Shown: positions 57,167 to 64,000 of the stretch, in pieces | Layout of the letters: each line of letters begins with the position of its first letter | Position numbering within the stretch: the stretch's first letter is position 1 | Origin: Callorhinus ursinus | Lineage: Eukaryota; Chordata; Mammalia; Carnivora; Otariidae | DNA length: 64,000 nucleotides | Reading direction: 5' to 3' | Assembly: GCF_003265705.1 (NCBI RefSeq) | Contig: NW_020312785.1 | Location: forward strand, 129,524,486 to 129,588,485 | Translations under genes and position numbers: made by a program | The notes under the pieces: model-generated | Databases searched by the model: none | Told to the model about the DNA's origin: nothing | Seen by the model: only the letters and a program-made list of their open reading frames with translations

Positions 57167-57184
57167 ATCACATAATCCTATTTT

Positions 57185-57814
57185 AAATGTTGCCCCAAGT
57201 CTGAAAACTTAGCACTGTGGTTCTTGGGAACCCAACTTAAATGTATAAAGAAAACTGATATTCCTTATAGGAGGGCATACATGAGCACATTATTATATTA
57301 TCGAAACCAGCTCAAGATATAAGAAAGAAATTTGAACATATATAAGCAACATTGTGAAAAGCCAAATAACTTATGTCAATGCATGATGGGTGACAGCTCT
57401 AACCACAATTCGGTATATTTAGAAGATGCAAATGTGAATTTTTTGGAAGTAATATTTTACGGCACAACAATGTGTAATTATTATACAAAAGCAGGTAGTT
57501 AAATAGCTACAAGTATGTGCCCGGAAGTTATTGATTACCATGCAACTTCCTGACCTGATATTAAGTTGAGTGATTAGATGATGCTTTTTAAGACCACGTA
57601 GCTTAGTGTTTTAAGTACAAAGACAAGTTTTGTTCAGAAGTTTTCCATTTTAGATAATTACTATACCTGAACTTTTTACTTAAAAATTTTCTTTCAGTAA
57701 GTTTGCTTAGTATAACAGCACCAAATGGCTACTTTATACTTTTGAATTCATCTGGAATTCGACAGCCTTCCTCATTTTCTTTTACTCACACGGACAAATT
57801 AGAGAGCGAAAGTG
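57185..57814. other. Unassigned AT-rich sequence
   Basis: No element or exon is seen between the SINE and the MIR. Confidence 0.4.
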
Positions 57815-57990
57815 GGCGAATCTCACAGCATGGAGTGTTGGAGGGCCAGCCTGGGGTTTCTGAGGTTTGGGTCCCAGGTGTAGGCCTACTGTGTGTCTGT
57901 GGCTAGTCATTAACCTTCTCCAGTGGTCAGGCTTCCCATCTGTAAAAGGGTGGGATTTATTCAATGATGTCGAATAGGACTTACTGTGAT
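57815..57990 (+). mobile_element. MIR
   Basis: 'ttgggtcccaggtgtaggcc', 'gtggctagtcattaaccttc', 'cccatctgtaaaagggtggg'. Forward order. Confidence 0.78.
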
Positions 57991-58008
57991 AATGGCAATG
58001 CTCTTTAT

Positions 58009-58170
58009 CTGTACTGTCCAAAGTGGGAGCCATTAGCCATGTGTGGCTACTGAGCACCTGAAATGTGGCTGGTGTGACTAAGGAAATGAATATTTAATTT
58101 TGTTTTTTATCAATTTACATTTAAATTAAAGAGCCACCCAGGGCTGGTGGCTGTAGTACTGGACAGCACA
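58009..58170 (+). mobile_element. hAT-Charlie element ('ctgtccaatagaa' type)
   Basis: 'ctgtactgtccaaagtggga', 'gccatgtgtggctactgagc', 'acctgaaatgtggctggtgt', closing with 'actggacagcac'. Both inverted ends are visible. It belongs to a common mammalian DNA-transposon group whose exact MER number I do not assign. Confidence 0.86.
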
Positions 58171-58600
58171 GATTGATGATCTACATCCCTTTTTACCTAA
58201 TGTTATACCCTCCTCCTACCCCAACTTACCACTTAGCTTTCTCTTTTGTACCTTTACCTCTCCAACTCCATTGTCTTTTCATTTCACTTAGAATTAAAGG
58301 TCAGATATGCCTCCTTCGCCATTCCAGCTTAGAGTTGAGAGCTTAGAGTTAACCTGTAGCATTAACCCACTACTTGAAATGGAAAAAAGGACCAGGTCTT
58401 AAGAACCTCTTTGATCTTCCATTAGGGCCCCATTGGAGAGTCCAGAGTTATTTGGATGGAATGAGAGCTGACTTCTATCACGTCAAAAGGCAGCACTGAT
58501 GTGGCTTCCTATTTTAGGATAATGTCAGCTTCAGTTAGAAGCTTGGCCGTCCAGAGCTTCTGCTAATAAATATGGCCACACTGTCAGAATGGGCAATTCA
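58171..58600. other. Unassigned sequence
   Basis: Ordinary sequence between a hAT element and an ancient repeat. No exon or family is recognised. Confidence 0.4.
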
Positions 58601-59050
58601 TTTGCCAAACATCGTCTGCTGTAATCAGGTGGTGTGATTCCTACCACGTGCCAAGACCTCGGACTAAGTTCTGAGGCTGGGAATTTGAGTAAGTTTCCCT
58701 CCTCCTTTAAGAAGAGCCCAGGTCTAAAAGAGGAGCATGGCCAGAAGATAAATATTTACAACACACCATGACACATCCTATAATCCAATATGTGAACAGT
58801 GTGTTGTAAGAATACAAGGAGAGAGCAAATCTTCATCCTCAATTCCTGGCCAGCGAGGGAAGGTTTCAGGAATGAGTTATCGTAGGATGAACAGGAGTGT
58901 ATAAAGGTATTAAGGATGGAGGAGGGCACTTCTGACAGAGAAGCATGGTTCCTTCAGGGATGGCTGTTGAGTAGGGCTGTCCAGAAGCTTTATGCTTAAG
59001 TTTATGAGAACAATGTAAGACATTAGAGCTAATTTTGCCACCTCTCACTA
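58601..59050 (+). repeat. Ancient dispersed repeat fragment
   Basis: 'gtgccaagacctcggactaa', 'aagaagagcccaggtctaaa', 'gccagcgagggaaggtttca', 'aagacattagagctaatttt'. Same layout as the first part of the repeat at 19.0 kb. Family name uncertain. Confidence 0.5.
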
Positions 59051-59250
59051 AAAAGTCTTTTAGCTAAACTATTTCTCCAATAGGCAAAATGATTCAAACT
59101 TTGGGTTCTGGATTTTTGCTTATTTTAAGGGCAACTTCCAGTCCCTTGATAAATGACAAGAGCCCTACCCTTTCCAATCCCACTTAGTTCTACCTCTTGG
59201 ACATGGTAAAGGAAATTCTAAGGCATATCTGAGAAAAGAAGTCTTTTTTT

Positions 59251-59450
59251 TCTTTTTTAAAGATTTTAATTATTTATTTATTTAGAGAGAGTGTATGAGT
59301 GGGGGGAGGGGCAGAGGGAGAGGGAGAATCTCAAGCAGACTCTGTGCTGAGCGTGGAGCCCAATGTGGGGCTCAATCTCACAACCCTGATATTATGACCT
59401 GAGCTGAAACCGAGTCAGATGCTTAACCGACTGAGCCAGCCAGGCGTCCT
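59251..59450 (-). mobile_element. can-SINE, antisense, older copy
   Basis: 'aaagattttaattatttatt', 'gagaatctcaagcagactct', 'gatattatgacctgagctga', 'ccgactgagccagccaggcg'. The flanking target 'aagaagtctttt' / 'aagaagcagtctttt' is imperfect. Confidence 0.92.
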
Positions 59451-59465
59451 AAGAAGCAGTCTTTT

Positions 59466-60120
59466 GAAGGGATTGAATACAAGGTAGGACCCATGAGTTA
59501 GAGAGGAGGAAAAGAGTTAAGAATTTGCATAAACATGGAGCATAGTCATCTGGAGCATTGAGTTCCCAATCAAAATAGAAGCATTTTTCATCACCAGAGT
59601 GATGGAATCTTGGAATCCAAATCTTACGTGGGAGAGTCTAATGCTAACCTCTGTGAAATCTCTTGGTCTCCAAAAAGAGTTTGTTTCTTGCATTTTCTTT
59701 TCCTACAGTGAACTCACTGGGGTAGATGGGTTATAAAATGCTGGTGTCTGCCTCTCCGGTGATCTCCAGAAAGCAATTTCTGCATTCTTGTGATTGTCCA
59801 TTGAATGGCTGCACTTCATTGTCTGTATAAGCAGTTACCCCGCCCTTGCCCCACCATTTAGAAATTTACAGGCTAAAAGTATGATGACTCAGACAGGATA
59901 TTAAGGCCCTATAAACAAATACATACTCATTATAGAAATATACAATAAATGTTTTCCTTATGTGAAAGCCACAGGGCAGGGTAAATTGTGGAAGGAGTGG
60001 TGGCAGATTTGGCGTTCACCAATTAGATGATGCTGAGATTCCCTCCATGTTTTCCCTGCTGTTCATAAACACCTAGAAGAGGTTTCCAAGCTCCTTCCCT
60101 CTGTTTTAGATAGTTGTTCA
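59466..60120. other. Unassigned sequence
   Basis: Nothing nameable is seen between the SINE and the duplicated MER5-group element. Confidence 0.4.
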
Positions 60121-60455
60121 TAAATACTGTACATTGGAATCATCTGGGGGGGGATGCCCAGAAAAAAATTTAGATGCCCAGAAAAAAAAAATCCGGATGC
60201 CCTAGTCACTTCCCAGATAATTAAATTAGGAGCTCTAGGGGTGGAATCCAGCCCTCAATATTTTTTAAATTCCTTGGGTGATTCCAAAATGCAGCAAAAA
60301 TTTTAAAAATTTAGATGCCCAGAAAAAAAAAATCTGGATGCCCTAGTCACTTCCCAGGTAATTAAATTAGGAGCTCTAGGGGTGGAATCCAGCCCTCAAT
60401 ATTTTTTAAATTCCTTGGGTGATTCCAAAATGCAGCAAAGTTTAGGAACCTCTGC
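60121..60455 (+). mobile_element. MER5-group element with internal tandem duplication
   Basis: 'acattggaatcatctggggg' opens it and 'taggaacctctgctttag' closes it. In between, a 141-bp unit occurs twice: 60169-60298 and 60310-60439 agree at 128 of 130 positions (differences at 60194/60335 and 60217/60358). A partial third start lies at 60153-60168. Confidence 0.9.
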
Positions 60456-60464
60456 TTTAGACTT

Positions 60465-60860
60465 GAGAGCAGTCGAATATTCCTAAATTTGGAGTTAAAA
60501 ATACAGATTCCCGGGCCCCTCTCCCAGATCCAGTGAATCATCATCTCTAGGGGTGGGCAGATCTTGATGTTTACCTTTTTTTTTTTTTAAGATTTATTTA
60601 CCTATTTTACAGAAAGAGTGGGAGTGAGAGAGTGCGTGTGTGTGCTGGGGGAGGGGTTAGAGAAAGAGAATCTCAAGCAGACTCCTTGCTGAGCATGGAG
60701 CCCAACGTGTGGCTCAATCCTACAACCCTGAAATCATGACCTGAGCTGAAACCAAGAGTTGGATGTTCAATCGACCCAGGTGCCCCTTGATGTTTACTTA
60801 AAAAAAAAACTCCAAATCAAAACTCGCTTTGGAGTTTTGATGCCCAACCGTAGCTGAAAA
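60465..60860 (+). mobile_element. Second MER5-group element, split by a SINE
   Basis: 'ggagttaaaaatacagattc', 'ccgggcccctctcccagatc' and 'catcatctctaggggtgggc' lie before the SINE; 'aaaacctctgttctaaagc' lies after. It lies directly behind the duplicated copy. Confidence 0.72.
60575..60785 (-). mobile_element. can-SINE, antisense, inside a DNA transposon
   Basis: T-run, 'aagatttatttacctatttt', 'gagaatctcaagcagactcc', 'gaaatcatgacctgagctga', ending 'cgacccaggtgcccc'. Exact 12-bp target 'cttgatgtttac' at 60563-60574 and 60786-60797. Confidence 0.96.
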
Positions 60861-60984
60861 CCTCTGTTCTAAAGCACTCATTTTGATTTCTCCTCTCATG
60901 TGTTTATGAAATGTGAGAAAGATTAAAATAGAAGAATGAGGTCCATTCAAGACTATATAGGTGATACTTTCTGGGACACCCCTT

Positions 60985-61200
60985 TGCTTCTTTCTTTTTT
61001 TGGTTTCCATTTTTTATTAAAGTATAACACACTTATAGACACATGCAGGGGATGTAAATGTATGAACTATGTAAACAGCACACAGATAAAAAACCTGATG
61101 CTTACCAGTCATCCAGGAGCTTTCCCTCGCAGGCATGACCCAGGGCCCATGGGAACCACAGACCTGATTTCTAATATCACTTCTTCTCATTAAAAGGTTT
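60985..61200 (-). mobile_element. L1M 3' UTR fragment, antisense
   Basis: 'ggtttccattttttattaaa', 'agtataacacacttatagac', 'ccagtcatccaggagctttc'. Matches the reverse of the old L1M/ME tail. Confidence 0.72.
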
Positions 61201-61394
61201 TATTTGTTCCCATGATCACCCTGCAGTATAGTGGGCCTATTTAGAGCAAATAATGATTGAGAGATAATTACTGGGCCAATAGTATTTTGAAGACAAACGG
61301 CCTAATCCATCTTGTATTTCTCTTGCTCGTGGTTATTGAAAACAAGGAAGAACACGAGAAAGAAATATTTTCCCAGATTTTCATATATTGTTAG

Positions 61395-61590
61395 TTATTG
61401 GGTGCAATTTTCTGACACTCTGTAACCCTAAGTCTTGTAACAACTCTGCAAAAGTAAGAACTAGTGTCATCTCTACTTAACAAATGAATAAACAGAGGCT
61501 TAGAGAGGAAGCAAATTGCCACATTTGGCTTTAGGTCCCACTTACACAGAAGGCCCTTCCCCTGCACTGCACACTGTCTCTCACATTTGT
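61395..61590 (-). mobile_element. MIR, antisense
   Basis: 'gtcttgtaacaactctgcaa', 'caaatgaataaacagaggct', 'tagagaggaagcaaattgcc'. Reverse MIR core. Confidence 0.72.
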
Positions 61591-62104
61591 AACTTATTGA
61601 GAGTTTAATCTCCTATAAATATCAGCATAAAAAAAGGTCTCCCGGCATTCACACTATGAAATTCTGATTATGGATTATAACTCGTTTGGTTGTTTCTTTA
61701 AAAATCCACTCCAAAAATACTTTATGAACTGTAATTCTCAAATCACATAGATGAGTTTTTAGTTAATGTAGTTTTTTTCTGATTAGGAAAGTAATTTATA
61801 TTCACTATAGAATAAGATCAAAATATAGAAGAAGAAACTATGAATCATGCATTATACCCAAGTGTTCTCTAAAAATAAGAAGGGCTTTCAAGAGCCTGGG
61901 CAGGGTAGGTCTCTGGGAAGAGTTACTTGATCTTTGGATGCTTTTCAAGAGATTTGAGGTGATAACTTATTTTTGAATATTTCTAAGTATTCTGGGGTTA
62001 ACACAGACCTGACACTCTATACCACGTAGTGTGCAAACAATTTGAAAGGATCAATAAACTATCCGATCTCAGGTTTTCACAGGTTGCCAGGTGTAACTTC
62101 ATTC
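61591..62104. other. Unassigned AT-rich sequence
   Basis: No element or exon is seen downstream of the reverse MIR. Confidence 0.4.
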
Positions 62105-62140
62105 CCCCATGATTTAAAAAAAAAAAATAGTTCTTATGAA

Positions 62141-62169
62141 CACACACACACACAGACACACACACATGC
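62141..62169. repeat. (CA)n microsatellite
   Basis: CA array interrupted once by 'gaca'. Nothing else is recognised from here to 62879 apart from a T-run at 62291-62301. Confidence 0.92.
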
Positions 62170-62879
62170 ATTGTTCCTCTTTTTTCTACTTGTTAATAGT
62201 ATTGGCTGAAATTATGGTATTTAGAAATTTATCATCAGTACATCTGAATTCTTAATAGAGATTCCAGGAAGCCTTGAGTTTTGTGGGCAAGTTTTTTTTT
62301 TTAAAGCAAACATACCAGAGTTTATACCTTTGCATGCGTGTGGTTTTTCTCTGGAGGAAAAAGCTGTGTAGTGCCTTTTTCAATGTATTCCCATTGCTCA
62401 AAATATTCTGGGGGAATTACAGAAAGCAGGGCCAAGGCATCTTTGAATGGAACGTCCCAACACTGCCTCTCAGTTCCTGGTCTAAACGGCGCAGGAACTT
62501 TCTCACTTACTCAGCAATGACTCTGTCAAAAGCCACTGATTACATCTCTGCGTCTGTCCAGTCAAATCACAAAACAATATCCTCACTACACCTCAGGGGG
62601 AGCAGAACCCAAACATTTTGCTCCTTCTGGAATTTGGCATCTACTCACAGGATCGAGGAGCTTGAGAGGTGAGCAGGGGCGGCCTCCTACCCGTGGCTGA
62701 CAGTCGCGGATCCAGGGTGGCTGGTGACGTGTCACTTTGCTCAATTATACCAAGAATTAGGGGATCAAGAAGTTTAAACAGGATCCCAGGCATTGTGACT
62801 CAAAAGAAAGAAATCTTTTCCACTTAAAACCTCAAACATGACTTCTAGCACGATCTGCCAATCACTGTGCCCATAAAAA

Positions 62880-63297
62880 AAGCTGATGATTATTCTTCTG
62901 TATATTTCTCAAATCTCTTATATATACATATCCATGGTATAGGTGTACCACAATGTTTTTCAATCATTCCCTGATTGCTGGGCATTCATTTTGTTTCCAG
63001 ATTCTTCTTTCCTTCATCACAACAATGATGCAATAACATTCTTGTTTACCAAATCTGGCATACTGATGTTTTTATTTTTATGGGCCAGTTTCCCAGAAGC
63101 TGAGTCATGTAATATATGGTGTGTGTTTGTGTGTGTGATGTGTGTGTGTGTTTGCATTAAGACTTTTCAAAAATTCACAAGACCATAGCAATGTATGAGA
63201 TTCACCCCCCTCTCCCCCATCTCTCATCTACCACAGTGGTGGATATTAGGGCTCTTTTAAAATTTTTACCAATTTGATGGGAGGGTTAGTATCTTAT
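62880..63297 (-). mobile_element. Old L1M fragment, antisense (part 1)
   Basis: 'catatccatggtataggtgt', 'ggcattcattttgtttccag', 'gatgcaataacattcttgtt', 'gccagtttcccagaagctga'. Matches the reverse of the old L1 3' UTR. A (TG)n run lies at 63118-63152. Confidence 0.8.
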
Positions 63298-63749
63298 TAT
63301 AGTGGACGAATGGTAGCCCCCATCCCCCCAAAAGATATGTCCATGTCCTAATTCCCAGAATCTATAAATATGACCTCATTGGAGAAAGGGTCTTTGCAGA
63401 TATAACTAAGGATATCTAGATGAAATCATTGTGGATTCTCTGGTGGGCCCTAAATTCAATAAATATCTTTATAAGAGACACATGGGAGAGAGACACAGGG
63501 AGAAGAGAGCCATGTGGAGAAGGAGGTGGAGATTGGGCTGATAGAACCACCAGCCAGCGAACACCTAGAGCCACCAGACACTGGAAGACCAAAGGATATA
63601 TCCTCCCCTAGAGCCTTCAGGGAGAGGATGACCCTGACCTTGATTTTGTTTGGACTTCTCGCCCTTAGAACTGTGAGAATAAATTTCTATTGTTTTAAGC
63701 CACCAAGTTTGTAGTAATTCATTATGGCAGCTTTAGGGAACTAATATAC
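63298..63749 (+). mobile_element. MLT1-type MaLR LTR inserted in L1M
   Basis: 'agatatgtccatgtcctaat', 'gacctcattggagaaagggt', 'tctttataagagacacatgg', 'cagccagcgaacacctagag', 'tgtgagaataaatttctatt', 'tttagggaactaatata'. A 5-bp target 'cttat' is present at 63293-63297 and 63750-63754. It is a solo LTR of about 450 bp. Confidence 0.93.
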
Positions 63750-64000
63750 TTATTGTTACCATAAACTTGTGTTCTTCCAAAAACTACTGAGGTTGAACAT
63801 ATTTTCATGTGGCTTTATTGGCCATTTGGATTTGCTGTCATGTGACTTGACTATTCAGATCTTTTCCCCATTTTCCAAAGTTTTTTTCCCCCTAATAATT
63901 CTTATAACCACTGTAAAAATGCAGACGTGAACATATTGTCTGCCACATGTTGGAAGACATCTAGCATATGTCTTTAGAGTTTGTTTATATGTTTGATCAT
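63750..64000 (-). mobile_element. Old L1M fragment, antisense (part 2)
   Basis: 'acatattttcatgtggcttt', 'attggccatttggatttgct', 'tattcagatcttttccccat' continue the antisense L1 sequence broken by the LTR. The fragment probably runs off the end of the window. Confidence 0.78.

Noticed and set aside
1..64000. CRISPR array, operon, phage or plasmid features
   Set aside because: The repeats are all eukaryotic interspersed or simple repeats. There are no spaced direct repeats, ribosome-binding sites or prokaryotic genes.

Overview
This window is mammalian nuclear DNA, and the retroelements point to a carnivoran of the arctoid branch (bear, seal, walrus, mustelid or raccoon type). There are 14 tRNA-derived can-SINEs. 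Their body sequence ('gggcacctgggtggctcagt', 'gggatcgagcccc', a pyrimidine-rich arm, then 'aaataaataaa') matches the arctoid form and not the dog SINEC_Cf or cat forms as I know them. Carnivore-type young L1 3' ends occur at 36678-37050 and 50445-50629. The genus cannot be fixed from this sequence alone.

I found no protein-coding exon, tRNA, rRNA, known small RNA, CRISPR array or promoter that I can support. All open reading frames are short (longest about 160 codons). They either overlap transposons or resemble no protein I recognise. The window reads as intergenic or deep intronic DNA, and it has no bacterial features.

Layout. 1-12.4 kb: mostly unassigned sequence with one SINE, a GT/CG microsatellite, MER5-type DNA transposons, an L2 3' end (6.8-7.3 kb), an L1M 3' end (7.5 kb) and MIRs. 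12.4-17.2 kb: a nested L1 block with a direct ORF2 piece, an inverted ORF2 piece, a separate L1 3' UTR and a second, older L1, plus three SINEs. 19-20.8 kb: a long purine-rich ancient repeat split by a SINE. 21.8-22.6 kb: a non-repetitive, relatively CpG-rich stretch. 24.9-26.9 kb: an unusually long L2 relic with a recognisable reverse-transcriptase fragment, split by a MER5A. 29.3-31.6 kb: an L1M tail and a HAL1/L1-like body. 33.7-37.4 kb: L1 tails, two SINEs, a probable solo ERV1 LTR and a young antisense L1 with intact target-site duplications. 43.7-46.4 kb: a DNA-transposon cluster (MER5A, internally deleted Tigger1, MER20, MER5A). 48.6 kb: a MaLR LTR. 50.3-50.6 kb: a rearranged young L1 carrying a long foldback. 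51.7 kb: MER58. 54.4 kb: an L1M tail. 57-60.9 kb: three SINEs and a MER5-type element with a 141-bp tandem duplication. 62.9-64 kb: an antisense L1M split by an MLT1-type LTR.

The elements form a readable stratigraphy. MIR, L2 and DNA transposons are the oldest, L1M and MaLR are intermediate, and can-SINEs and carnivore L1 are the youngest. The younger ones often sit inside older ones with duplicated target sites. The most notable structures are two foldbacks: an L1 insertion at 50.3 kb that includes an inverted copy of its own upstream flank, and a perfect 24-bp-arm hairpin at 31.6 kb. Family names are recalled from knowledge of consensus sequences, not from a database search, so boundaries are accurate to about 5-20 bases unless a duplicated target site fixes them.
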